A stretch of DNA of 64,000 bases from Pseudomonas frederiksbergensis (GTDB lineage: Bacteria; Pseudomonadota; Gammaproteobacteria; Pseudomonadales; Pseudomonadaceae): assembly GCF_001952935.1 (NCBI RefSeq), contig NZ_CP018319.1, positions 733,501-797,500 on the forward strand. Direction: 5' to 3'. The notes under the pieces were generated by a model. That model was not told the DNA's origin. It was given only the letters and a program-made list of their open reading frames with translations, and ran no database searches. Positions 18,140-26,291 of the stretch are shown here, in pieces; the first letter of the stretch is position 1; each line of letters opens with the position of its first letter. A program made the translations under genes and the position numbers.

Positions 18140-18618
18140 CACAGTGCCCTCATCACGGTAGTGGCAACCAGCGGAATGCTCAGCGCAATCTGAGTACCAA
18201 AGAAACCGGGAATCGAGCCGCCGCAATTGCCACCACCAATCACTGGACAGAACGTGTAAGTGATGGTGACCCGCACATGGTCAGTGCCCACTGCGGCGAC
18301 GACCACGTTGCCAGTCGTGAGCCCTGACACCACCGCGGTCCCGGTATTGGCAGGCACACCATAGACCGCAACGTTTTTTGTCTGGGTCTGTAGCGTATTG
18401 CTCAGAGCGACCTGACCAAGCGTCGAGTCCCAGGCCCGGCTAGCAACGAAACGGTCGGCATCGCGGCTGGCCTGCAGCAGCACGTTGTATTGATAGAGCA
18501 TGCGACCGAACTCACCGAAGGCCAGCAACAGCAACAGCAACACCGGCAGGACGAGGGTGAATTCCACCATGGCCAGACCTTGCTGGCGCTTCGGATGTTT
18601 AAACCCGTGAAGTCTCAT
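18139..18618 (-). CDS. tadE: Tad pseudopilin TadE
   Basis: Pseudopilin of 159 residues with a leader ending in KRQQG, followed by LAMVEFTLVLPVLLLLLLAF. This is a Flp-type cleavage site with Glu5-Phe6 and a hydrophobic N-terminal helix. A globular part with two Cys near the C-terminus (FCPVIGGGNCGG) follows. ATG 18618 has AGGAGG upstream. It lies eight bases after tadG and is coupled to tadF. Confidence 0.92.
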   Translation of the reverse strand: MRLHGFKHPKRQQGLAMVEFTLVLPVLLLLLLAFGEFGRMLYQYNVLLQASRDADRFVASRAWDSTLGQVALSNTLQTQTKNVAVYGVPANTGTAVVSGLTTGNVVVAAVGTDHVRVTITYTFCPVIGGGNCGGSIPGFFGTQIALSIPLVATTVMRAL

Positions 18619-18626
18619 GACGCCTC

Positions 18627-19973
18627 CTACGAGTCAGTGCTCGGAATGCCAGTGCCGCTGCCGAGATAGGTTTTGTAGAGCTGGATGATCTGCGGCCCGG
18701 AATCGGTTGACGGCGAAGGGCCTGCCACGTTGTCGCCTTCGCACTCCTTCACGAACTGTCCGAAGATCTGCGCGTCCTTGCCGCCGCCATCCATTGGCTG
18801 CACCACGTAATAGCAGCCGAAACCCAGGACGGGGATCGAGGTTGAACCGCCCTGCTTCCCGGTGCAGTTGCCCACCACGATTTTCATCATCCTGCGCTCG
18901 AACACCCCATTGCTCTGACAGCCACTGGCCCCAGCCACACACGCGGCAGTGCTCGCACGCCAGTCGTTGTAGTCAAATATCGCGTTGCTGCCCGCGGTGA
19001 GATTGCCGTTGCTCGAGGTGACGACTTGCCCCTGGTACTTCGCTTGTGGCGGGGAGACTGAGTCGTCGTACGTGATGGCTGGGTTGCTGGATGTGGTCAC
19101 CAGGTCCGGCGGATAGTCCGAGGCACTGACCGGGCCGTTGTAGATGCCGAAGCGCGTATTCAGGCCTTGAGAGGTAGGGCCGACCTTGTTGCCGGGGGCG
19201 GTCTGGACAGTGTCCCCCGCCGTGCGGCAGACGCTGCCGCCTCCGGCCAGGTCCTCCCTGACGGTACTGCCGCCCGAGCCAAAATCGAGCAACTGAAAAT
19301 TGCCTGGACCGATGGGCGACGAATTGCCGGCAGCGGTCTTCAATACCTTCAAATCACCAAACTGGAAGCCCCAGAACATGCCAGCGTCCGGGTCGTATTG
19401 AGTCGGGTCGCCACAGACCATCAAAGGTGAGAGATCACAAGGACTGGTAGGGCTGGGTCCAGCGGTAGCGATCGCCGCCACCGCTTTGGCCCCCAGGCCG
19501 CCAGCGCCGAATACTTGAGCGAAGTTCCAGAAAAATCCCGTCAGGTTATAGCTCGGTACCGATACCCGAACGTACTTGGCATCCGTCGGTCCGGGATAGG
19601 AGAACGGGCCATAGACGCTCGCTGCCAGTTCCACCACTGCAAATGCGCCTGCGTTGCCGCCGACAGCCGTGGCCAATTCGTTGTTGCCCGTGGCATTGGC
19701 GTTCTGTATCAGCGTATTGAGCGCGGCGGCGCGCGTCGTGCTGGCAATATTGCTGCCACCCTCCACCTGACTCAGGGTTTTGGCGCCACTCAGGGCGGCG
19801 GCGTCCACCGCATTCTGCAGGCGCGTTTTGTTCAGCATCATATGTCCGCCGTCCAAAGCCAGCGCCGCTACCATGCCAGTCACCGCCAACACCATCACCA
19901 TCAATACACTTACCGATCCTTCCTGGCGCCTTGGCGTCGAAGTGAACGACCGCTGAATACGAATATTCATCAT
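18627..19973 (-). CDS. tadG: Tad pilus assembly protein TadG
   Basis: Membrane-anchored protein of 448 residues. The N-terminal Tad/TadG domain (about 17-65) has the prepilin-like G-SVSVLMVMVLAVTGMVAALAL segment followed by the conserved KTRLQNAVDAAALSGAKTL. The long periplasmic part has several Cys pairs. The helix lacks the Glu5 of true Flp pilins. Starts at ATG 19973 or 19970 are both possible; GAGGG lies just upstream of 19973. It stands between rcpC and tadE in the operon. Confidence 0.9.
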   Translation of the reverse strand: MMNIRIQRSFTSTPRRQEGSVSVLMVMVLAVTGMVAALALDGGHMMLNKTRLQNAVDAAALSGAKTLSQVEGGSNIASTTRAAALNTLIQNANATGNNELATAVGGNAGAFAVVELAASVYGPFSYPGPTDAKYVRVSVPSYNLTGFFWNFAQVFGAGGLGAKAVAAIATAGPSPTSPCDLSPLMVCGDPTQYDPDAGMFWGFQFGDLKVLKTAAGNSSPIGPGNFQLLDFGSGGSTVREDLAGGGSVCRTAGDTVQTAPGNKVGPTSQGLNTRFGIYNGPVSASDYPPDLVTTSSNPAITYDDSVSPPQAKYQGQVVTSSNGNLTAGSNAIFDYNDWRASTAACVAGASGCQSNGVFERRMMKIVVGNCTGKQGGSTSIPVLGFGCYYVVQPMDGGGKDAQIFGQFVKECEGDNVAGPSPSTDSGPQIIQLYKTYLGSGTGIPSTDS

Positions 19974-20047
19974 CAAGCCCTCGTTTGCCGATACTGATCC
20001 GGATCGGCGCCGCCAATACTTGGTGCCCAGGCACCCCTACCGTCCTG

Positions 20048-20854
20048 TCAACGTTTGACTACACTGGCTTCGGTCCCGCGGATAACGGTAATAGCCCCGC
20101 CACCCTCGCTACTGCGGCGCTGTACCACGCGTTTTGGCGCCGCGACGGCGGCCACCGCCACGGCTGGCACAACAGGCGCAACGGCAGCGATTTTCTTCTC
20201 TAGGTTCAGTGGGTTACGCAGCGCCAGTTGCAACTTGCCTTCCGTCTGCGCCGTGACCAGTGCTTCCGCTTCAGAGGCCGACATCTCCAGCGTCACTGCG
20301 CGTACCACCACGGGTTGGGTCTTGTCGGTACCCGCCGTCTGATCCACCGCCAATACCCGCAAGTTCTCGAGGATGGTCCTGGATACGGCGTTATTGCCGG
20401 AGCCATCAGTGCGTTTGGTCGCCAGTACATCGACCCGGTTACCCGGTAGCAGGAACCCGCCCACGCCGACCACATCGTCCACACGTACCGAGATGGCACG
20501 TTTGTCTGTAGCAATCAGAGAAGCCAGGGTACTGCCCCCCAAATGCTCACTCAGACGTGCACCACGCATGATGTCGCCCTTCAGAATGTCGAATGTTGCG
20601 ATCTTGCCTACTGCTTTGTCGGTGGAGTCGAAGGCATCGTCCGGGACTGTGTCCATGGGCATGCGCATGGTCGTGACTTGTTGGGCCTCGACCATCTGCC
20701 CGAATGGAATCTCTACCGTGGCGACCACCACGCTTCGAAGGTTGTCATCCGGGCTGGCGCTGAGTCGTGCGCTCAGCCAGGAGTCGGCCATCCATGCAGC
20801 GCCAAGGCCCATGACCAGGGAAACGCCTATCAGGGTAAGAGTACGAGAGCTCAT
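20048..20854 (-). CDS. rcpC: Flp pilus assembly protein RcpC (CpaB)
   Basis: Protein of 268 residues with a single N-terminal membrane segment (about 7-25). A SAF domain (about 40-105: VVVATVEIPFGQMVEAQQV) and the RcpC/CpaB domain (ISVRVDDVVGVGGFLLPGNRVDVL) follow. It works in the periplasm with the RcpA secretin. The C-terminal tail is rich in Ala, Val and Pro, then basic. ATG 20854 has CGGAG upstream. The stop is 74 bp before tadG. Confidence 0.93.
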   Translation of the reverse strand: MSSRTLTLIGVSLVMGLGAAWMADSWLSARLSASPDDNLRSVVVATVEIPFGQMVEAQQVTTMRMPMDTVPDDAFDSTDKAVGKIATFDILKGDIMRGARLSEHLGGSTLASLIATDKRAISVRVDDVVGVGGFLLPGNRVDVLATKRTDGSGNNAVSRTILENLRVLAVDQTAGTDKTQPVVVRAVTLEMSASEAEALVTAQTEGKLQLALRNPLNLEKKIAAVAPVVPAVAVAAVAAPKRVVQRRSSEGGGAITVIRGTEASVVKR

Positions 20855-20869
20855 GTCAGTATCTCCGTA

Positions 20870-22198
20870 TCAAAGAAAGTTGAGCTGGACGAAGTAGTTG
20901 TGCCAGGCCCATTCCAAATCTTGCGGTGACAGTGATCCGGAACCGCCCATATAACGCTGACGATCGAGGGCCATGTTCAGGAGATCGCGGGGATGGCAAG
21001 GCACCAGGGGCATGCCTTCACTGGCATAGAGCCTTTGCAGCACATACCGCACCAGCAGCTGGTCAAAAGGAATGCCCAGGCGCTCGCTTTCCTGACGCCA
21101 GATCTTTTCGTACTCCTCAGGCTTCAGGTAACCAAACTGCAGCTTGTAGCCAATCCGGCGAAGAAAGGCCTCATCGGCCAGCTCCAGAGGATTGAGGTTG
21201 GTGGAAAACACCAGAATCAGATCGAACGGCAGTTCGCAATGCCGACCGCCCCCCAGGTTGATGAAGTCACGCTTCTCTTCCATCGGGACGATCCAGCGAT
21301 TCAACAGCTCGGCGGGTGCCATGCGCTGGCGTCCCATGTCATCGATGATGAACAGGCCATTACTGGCCTTGAGCTGCAAGGCCGCCTGGTATTGACGGGT
21401 GGAAGGGTCATAGCGAACGTCCAGTTGCTCCATGCTCAATTCACCGCCGGTAATGACGATCGGGCGTTTGCAGCACAGCAGTCGACGGTCGATCCCTTCG
21501 TTGAGCATCAGATTGTTCATTTGACTGTTGTCATTCAGACGCTGATGCACCTGCGGGTCATAGATCTCGATCACCGATTCGTTGATGACGATGGCGTGAG
21601 GCACCCAGATGGCTTCGGCAAACAGACGAATCAGCCGACTGCTGACATAGGTCTTGCCAGTACCCGCAGGGCCATAAATCATGATCGCGCGCCCGGAGTT
21701 CATCGCCACCCCCAACTGATCGAGCATCCCTTCCGTGAGCACCACACCCGCGAGGGCATTGCGCATATCGTTGGCGTTGATGCGACCATGGTGAATGGTT
21801 TGAAGTTTGATCAGGGACCGGTAGGTGCTCACCGGGAAGGGCGCCGCACCGATATAGCCGCTGCGCGACAGGGCATCGCGGGCGGCACTGCGACCGCGCT
21901 CGGTCAAGCCATAACGCAACATCTGCCCGCCCGTTTGGCTCCCCTGGCCAAGCACTTCGACACGACCATCCTTGCGCAGAAACGCCAGGACCTCTTCAAG
22001 TACCGCGCCGGTCAGCGCCAGGCGTTCCACCAGCCGCGACATGTCCAGCACACCGGCATCAAACAAATGTTTGCACACCAACTCACCGAGAAAACTGTCG
22101 GTCAGACCCGTCTCGCGAATAGTGCAGGGCTGAGGTGCCAGTCGTTGCACCGCCTCCCGGTCGCAGGGGTAGGCATCACTATCGACGATGACGTGCAT
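20870..22198 (-). CDS. AAA+ ATPase of the Tad locus with winged-helix-like N-terminus
   Basis: Cytoplasmic protein of 442 residues. The first 120 residues look like a winged-helix domain (LVERLALTGAVLEEVLAFLRKDGRVEVL; YGLTERGRSAARDAL). An AAA+ module follows with Walker A YGPAGTGKTY (about 176-183), Walker B FIIDDMG (about 284-288), sensor-like FSTNLNP and RRIGYKLQF. It is not TadA or TadZ and has no counterpart in the canonical tad set I know. It lies two bases after the prepilin peptidase gene and 15 bp before rcpC. The role is unknown: a chaperone-like remodeller or a regulatory ATPase would both fit. Confidence 0.8.
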   Translation of the reverse strand: MHVIVDSDAYPCDREAVQRLAPQPCTIRETGLTDSFLGELVCKHLFDAGVLDMSRLVERLALTGAVLEEVLAFLRKDGRVEVLGQGSQTGGQMLRYGLTERGRSAARDALSRSGYIGAAPFPVSTYRSLIKLQTIHHGRINANDMRNALAGVVLTEGMLDQLGVAMNSGRAIMIYGPAGTGKTYVSSRLIRLFAEAIWVPHAIVINESVIEIYDPQVHQRLNDNSQMNNLMLNEGIDRRLLCCKRPIVITGGELSMEQLDVRYDPSTRQYQAALQLKASNGLFIIDDMGRQRMAPAELLNRWIVPMEEKRDFINLGGGRHCELPFDLILVFSTNLNPLELADEAFLRRIGYKLQFGYLKPEEYEKIWRQESERLGIPFDQLLVRYVLQRLYASEGMPLVPCHPRDLLNMALDRQRYMGGSGSLSPQDLEWAWHNYFVQLNFL

Positions 22199-22200
22199 GA

Positions 22201-22731
22201 CTAAGCTCCCAATCCACCGGCAACAAGTTGCCAGTAGACGCTGTTTAAAGTCCCGATCAGGATTGCAATCGAATAAGGGAAAGGCTTGCCGGCTACTTCA
22301 TCTGATGTCGGCGCATAATAGGCGTGCGCTCTTAGAATCAACCAATAGCGCTCCAGGGTCTGAAGCAATTGACCTCGAACCAGTACGATCAAAAGACCGC
22401 ACACGCCACCGGCGATCAGGCTGAAAAAGGCAGCCCACAACGCGAAATGGATGGGTAGAAAACTGCCGACCATGGCCATCAACTTGACGTCGCCGGCAGC
22501 CATGCCACCCAAAGCGTACATCGGCATAAACAGCCCAAAACAGATCAGGGTGGCCAGCAGGCTGTCACCCAATCCGCTGACACCACTTGAATACATTTGA
22601 CCGACCAATCCCAGGGCAAGTCCCAACAGGACCAGCATGTTGGGAATACGGTGGCGACGCAGATCACTCACCACCGCCACGCCCAAAAGTCCTATCAGTA
22701 AAACAGTCGATACCATCAGTTCCGTGGACAT
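22201..22731 (-). CDS. fppA: Flp-type prepilin peptidase (A24 family, FppA/TadV)
   Basis: Polytopic inner-membrane aspartic peptidase of 176 residues that removes the leader from Flp and the TadE/TadF pseudopilins. The two catalytic Asp residues are in VVSDLRRHRIPN and AAGDVKLMA. It lacks the N-methylation domain of PilD, as expected for TadV-type enzymes. ATG 22731 has GGGAG upstream. It is the third element of the operon after flp and the flp remnant. Confidence 0.93.
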   Translation of the reverse strand: MSTELMVSTVLLIGLLGVAVVSDLRRHRIPNMLVLLGLALGLVGQMYSSGVSGLGDSLLATLICFGLFMPMYALGGMAAGDVKLMAMVGSFLPIHFALWAAFFSLIAGGVCGLLIVLVRGQLLQTLERYWLILRAHAYYAPTSDEVAGKPFPYSIAILIGTLNSVYWQLVAGGLGA

Positions 22732-22758
22732 GGCGTGTCTCCCTGCAGGTATTAATCG

Positions 22759-22846
22759 TTAGCACGCAACGTAGCTATTTGCGGCTTGAACAACTTTGAC
22801 GAACTTTAGTACCGAAACATTGATTGCTTGCAGAGTCACTTGGATC
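22759..22846 (-). pseudogene. Degenerate second flp pilin gene
   Basis: The minus strand at 22833-22794 matches the start of flp almost base for base: CTGCAAGCAATCAATG and TTCGGTAC-AAAGTTCGTCAAAG compare with the MQTIKASVMKFVK codons. The initiating ATG has become CTG. After FVK the frame leaves the pilin sequence and stops at 22759, so the hydrophobic core with the cleavage site is missing. The upstream CAAGTGA also matches the flp leader. This is a remnant of a tandem flp duplication. Confidence 0.7.
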
Positions 22847-22967
22847 ACTAGAACAGCCCTGCCGCTCACTCCGTGCGAAGTCCATGAAGAAAGTTGCCGG
22901 TGCCCTATCAAAAATAGCGGCAACCGGCTGTCCCATAGACGTCGACACGTCCCCCATCCGGGAATTA

Positions 22968-23159
22968 TCAGCAAGCGCTACCTTTGAGGCCGGTGCACAG
23001 CGCCTGCATTTTGGTCTGAACCTCTGTCCCAAGGGCCGTGAACAATCCGACGACAAGCGCCGTAATCAAACCACCGGCCACCGCATATTCCACAATGGTC
23101 AGACCATCTTCGTCTTTGACGAACTTCATTACCGAAGCCTTGATTGTTTGCATGTTCAT
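22968..23159 (-). CDS. flp: Flp pilin
   Basis: Major pilin precursor of 63 residues. A leader of about 19 residues ends KDEDG, followed by the mature LTIVEYAVAGGLITALVVGL with the Flp signature Glu5-Tyr6. Prepilin peptidase should cut after that Gly. Two Cys lie near the C-terminus (ALCTGLKGSAC). ATG 23159 has GAGGTGG upstream; the longer frame to 23354 has no support. It is the first gene of the minus-strand Tad operon, divergent from the AraC-type gene. Confidence 0.93.
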   Translation of the reverse strand: MNMQTIKASVMKFVKDEDGLTIVEYAVAGGLITALVVGLFTALGTEVQTKMQALCTGLKGSAC

Positions 23160-23552
23160 TTTGCCCACCTCACTTGAATGTTTTTTTCTGGAAGCAGTAC
23201 TTTCTGTGCTGCCTGATGCAACCTTAGTCAGGGGGAAGGCATAGCCGTTAGGAGGATTTTGCACATCACTAGGACTTTTTTGCGGAGCGGCCAAATAGGG
23301 GTCATTGGCCTTTGCAGAAGTAACGGGAGGGGTAAACAAGGCATGGCAGGGCAAATGCGATTTTCATTGATTCACAAGCGATAAGCGTTCTAACCCTTGC
23401 TCATCGAAGACACACAGGCAAACAGTCGCTTTCCAGGCCCCCATAGAACCAACAGAACTAAAACTCGTCTTTCCTATCGAGATTAATTCTGCAAAGTGAT
23501 GGCACATTGACGATACTGCTTAGCGAGTCACTGAGAATCCAAGAGTAGAGAC
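23160..23552. promoter_or_regulatory. Divergent promoter region, flp / AraC-type regulator
   Basis: This 393-bp gap holds the promoters of the Tad operon and of its presumed regulator. It is AT-richer than its surroundings and contains TTGACG near 23506 as a possible -35 box for the regulator. I could not fix a -10 box or an operator by eye. Confidence 0.45.
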
Positions 23553-24422
23553 ATGACGTCCAACTTGACCAGAAGGCCAACGCTCCTATGGTTCGATCTG
23601 ACTCATGATCGATCCACGAAAGAACTCATCGCGCAGTTCGAGGGTACCTGCGACGGCAAACTGGCGAAAAACTCCGTGCTGCCCATCGGGGTAAACGCAG
23701 ACATGATCTGCATCCATTTCGATCGCCCCGACACACCAGGTCTCAGGCTGTTGCTGGACATCAAACGCAGCGCACCGGCCATCCCGATTACTATGTTCAC
23801 CGTGCAGCACTCGGAAGAACTGGCCGTCTGGGCCATGCGTTCCAGCGTCTGGGAATACATAGTGCTCCCCCTTTCGGTCAGTGAGAGGAGTCGCTATCTG
23901 ACTGCTGTAGTTCAGCTCTGCGAGCTGCGCCGGAATGTTATCGACCACCGCAAGACACAGCTGATCGACCACTCCCCGACCCTGCCGGACAGCATCCGGT
24001 TGACCTCCGGGCACCAAAAACATCAGGCGCTGAGCAGCATCATGCTTTACATCGAGCAGCACTTTCGGGACAGCATTGATCAGAGAGATTTGGCGCAGCG
24101 CTGCGGCATGACGACATTTCGCTTCAGCCGCCTGTTCAAGGAAGCCAATGGCCTTGGCTTCACGGATTACATCTTGAACAAGCGCATGAACTTCGCCAAA
24201 GAACTACTCGACAACAGCCAAATGCCTATTACCAGCATCGGCTATGAGGCCGGCTTCAAGGATCCTTCCTACTTCGCTCGAGCCTTCAAGCAGTTCGCAA
24301 ACTGCACGCCCAGCGAATACCGCTTGGCACGCCAACTCAGAGCGACTGCATCTGCGCAAATGGTGCAAGATGAAAAAACCACTGAAGCGCTCGAAAGCCT
24401 GGTGCAAAGCCTCAGCGGTTGA
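23553..24422 (+). CDS. AraC-family regulator with receiver-like N-terminus, next to tad locus
   Basis: Protein of 289 residues. Residues 1-125 fold like a response-regulator receiver: acidic WFDLTHD, ADMICIHFDRPDTPG in the phospho-site strand, then TMFTVQHSEE. The usual Lys of the KP motif is replaced (YIVLPLS), so phosphorylation control is doubtful. Residues 160-265 are an AraC DNA-binding domain with both helix-turn-helix units (DLAQRCGMTTFRFSRLFKEA; ITSIGYEAGFKDPSYFARAFKQ). It is divergent from flp and is probably the local regulator of the Tad genes (inference from position). Confidence 0.88.
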   Translation: MTSNLTRRPTLLWFDLTHDRSTKELIAQFEGTCDGKLAKNSVLPIGVNADMICIHFDRPDTPGLRLLLDIKRSAPAIPITMFTVQHSEELAVWAMRSSVWEYIVLPLSVSERSRYLTAVVQLCELRRNVIDHRKTQLIDHSPTLPDSIRLTSGHQKHQALSSIMLYIEQHFRDSIDQRDLAQRCGMTTFRFSRLFKEANGLGFTDYILNKRMNFAKELLDNSQMPITSIGYEAGFKDPSYFARAFKQFANCTPSEYRLARQLRATASAQMVQDEKTTEALESLVQSLSG

Positions 24423-24444
24423 CGCGGTTTTTATACGCGCACAC

Positions 24445-24474
24445 AAAAACGCCGCTCATTGAGCGGCGTTTTTG
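24445..24474. terminator. Bidirectional terminator
   Basis: AAAAACGCCGCTC and GAGCGGCGTTTTT form a 12-13-bp stem with a short ATT loop. Poly-T lies on both strands, so it can end the AraC-type gene on the plus strand and the tRNA transcript on the minus strand. Confidence 0.9.
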
Positions 24475-24481
24475 TTAAATA

Positions 24482-24557
<76 letters not shown>

Positions 24558-24560
24558 AAA

Positions 24561-24636
24561 TGGCGTCCCCTAGGGGACTCGAACCCCTGTTACCGCCGTG
24601 AAAGGGCGGTGTCCTAGGCCACTAGACGAAGGGGAC
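24561..24636 (-). tRNA. tRNA-Glu (TTC), copy 2
   Basis: The minus strand begins GTCCCCTTCGTCTAG, has the anticodon loop CTTTCAC (TTC), T arm GTTCGAGTC and an encoded CCA end; 76 nt. It lies three bases upstream of tRNA-Gly in the same transcript. Confidence 0.97.
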
Positions 24637-24741
24637 ACGCTAACTGAAACACATGGTGTGTATTTCAGTGCCCAAATCCGCATCCGAAGATGCTGGTTCT
24701 GGTTTCACTCAGCCCTGCCCGAAAGCAACGCTGTTTAAAAT

Positions 24742-24817
<76 letters not shown>

Positions 24818-24820
24818 ATA

Positions 24821-24896
24821 TGGCGTCCCCTAGGGGACTCGAACCCCTGTTACCGCCGTGAAAGGGCGGTGTCCTAGGCCACTAGACGAAGGGGAC
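24821..24896 (-). tRNA. tRNA-Glu (TTC), copy 1
   Basis: It has the same sequence as the tRNA-Glu at 24561, with anticodon TTC and encoded CCA. It is the promoter-proximal gene of the Glu-Gly-Glu-Gly transcript. Confidence 0.97.
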
Positions 24897-24958
24897 ACAC
24901 GTACAACATTCACTGCCTACCGCGTTTCGCTGTGTGCTTTACGCTGTAAGTGGCGCGC

Positions 24959-24987
24959 ATTCTATGGATGGATTGAGGGGTCGTCAA
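24959..24987 (-). promoter_or_regulatory. Sigma-70 promoter of the tRNA operon
   Basis: On the minus strand, TTGACG (24987-24982) is followed by a 17-bp spacer and TAGAAT (24964-24959). A GC-rich discriminator (GCGCGCC), typical of stringently controlled stable-RNA promoters, comes next. The first tRNA begins about 60 bp downstream. Confidence 0.85.
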
Positions 24988-25277
24988 CCCCCAGATATAA
25001 ATTTATTTAAATCAATGACTTCGCCCTGCTTTGAGACACTAATCGGGCTTTTCCGTCGCTAGGGGTTTGACGCCTATATTCTGACACCCGCCAAGACGTT
25101 ATAGTCCACCCACGCCAAAGATGATGGCAATGTGCACCTCGCACGCTATTACTTATATAAGCAGAAACGCGGCCGATACAGACAGTGCAGTAGCCGATTC
25201 AACTCGCCGAGCGGCGCTATGCGCCTCAATGCCAAGCCACTACACTCGCACGCGAACCCCATAAAGAGGTCTTACCG
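24988..25277. other. Intergenic region upstream of the membrane-anchored protein gene
   Basis: I see no gene here. It is AT-richer at the tRNA side. The ribosome-binding site AAAGAGGT (25263-25270) of the next gene is at the right edge. Confidence 0.5.
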
Positions 25278-26048
25278 GTGACACCACTCATGATCACCCT
25301 GCTAGTCGTAGCCGGGATCGCACTATTGATCGCCATTGGCTACATGAACCATGTGGTGGAAAACAATAAGCTGGAAAAGGCCCGCGCCAAAGTTGAGCTC
25401 AACGATCGTCTGCGTCGTTGCGGCGAAATCACCGAGACCTTTCCCGGCCAATTGATGACTCCGGGCCTCAAATTGCTATTGACCCGCCTGGAATTGAACG
25501 TCTGCGAACGCCTGCTCACTCTGGAAAAAACCAACGCCAACCTCAAGGCACGGATTGCTGAACTGAGCGCCCTGGTCGGCCAGGGCGAGTCGATCCCGGT
25601 CAACAACCCGCCGGCACCGATCCAGACCGAAGCCAAAGCCAAGGACGTACGTTTCCTGCTCGAAGCCCTGCACGGCCAAATCACCCGCGCCGCACAGGAC
25701 GGCTTCTTGCCGACCAACGAAGCCAAACGCTGGATCCGCGAAGTTCGCCACATCCTGGTCCTGCTGCACATTGAATTCTTCAACAACCTTGGCCAGCACG
25801 CCCTGCAACAGAACCAGCCCGGCCAGGCCCGCCTGGCATTCGAACGCGGCGTGCAATACCTGCGCAAACAACAAGAACCCAAGGTTTATGCCGAACAGCT
25901 GGAATACCTGGAAAAGCTCCTGGCTCGCGCCAACGCACAAGTCATGGACAACATCGCCCCGGTAGAAGGCGAAGTGAACCAGCTGACCGAAGGCCTCAAA
26001 GACGTCGAGGCCGATGCGGACTGGAAGAAAAAAGTGATCTACGACTGA
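25278..26048 (+). CDS. Membrane-anchored coiled-coil/TPR-like protein of unknown function
   Basis: Protein of 256 residues with one N-terminal membrane segment (about 5-23, ITLLVVAGIALLIAIGY). A charged helical part with coiled-coil character (about 60-105: LERLLTLEK-type heptads) follows. A helical C-terminal half contains a TPR-like unit (GQHALQQNQPGQARLAFERGVQYLR). GTG 25278 is supported by AAAGAGGT seven bases upstream. I do not recognise a named family. It follows the tRNA cluster and has its own terminator, so it is probably monocistronic. Confidence 0.8.
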   Translation: MTPLMITLLVVAGIALLIAIGYMNHVVENNKLEKARAKVELNDRLRRCGEITETFPGQLMTPGLKLLLTRLELNVCERLLTLEKTNANLKARIAELSALVGQGESIPVNNPPAPIQTEAKAKDVRFLLEALHGQITRAAQDGFLPTNEAKRWIREVRHILVLLHIEFFNNLGQHALQQNQPGQARLAFERGVQYLRKQQEPKVYAEQLEYLEKLLARANAQVMDNIAPVEGEVNQLTEGLKDVEADADWKKKVIYD

Positions 26049-26061
26049 TCAGAGAAAGCAG

Positions 26062-26091
26062 AAAGCCACCTGAACAGGTGGCTTTTTTTTG
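26062..26091 (+). terminator. Rho-independent terminator
   Basis: AAGCCACCTG and CAGGTGGCTT form a 10-bp stem with a two-base loop region, followed by a run of T. It lies 14 bp after the preceding stop. Confidence 0.9.
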
Positions 26092-26141
26092 CGTTGAGTT
26101 TGATGGACGGGTACAGCCGCGACAGTAAGGTCGACTATCGG

Positions 26142-26225
26142 TCGCCATCGCGAGCAGGCTCGCTCCCACAATTGGACGATGTACAACCGCAAGGCCGCCA
26201 TCGCGAGCAAGCTTTGCTCCTACAG
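26142..26225. repeat. Two direct REP copies
   Basis: GCCATCGCGAGCAGGCTCGC at 26143 and a diverged copy GCCATCGCGAGCAAGCTTTGC at 26197 lie in the same orientation. This differs from the inverted pairs elsewhere in the window. Confidence 0.8.
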
Positions 26226-26291
26226 AGCCAAAAGCAGAGCGGCATACACCCGCCGCCCCTCACCGCTCAACAGGCCGAGCGTTAGCTCGCC

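Noticed and set aside
20993..22204. Plus-strand frame of 403 codons opposite the AAA+ gene
   Set aside because: The sense strand has Walker motifs and correct spacing within the Tad operon; the antisense frame is a codon-bias artefact.
9801..24481. tad locus as an integrative element at the tRNA genes
   Set aside because: No integrase gene and no repeat of the tRNA ends was found near the left boundary, so site-specific integration is not supported.
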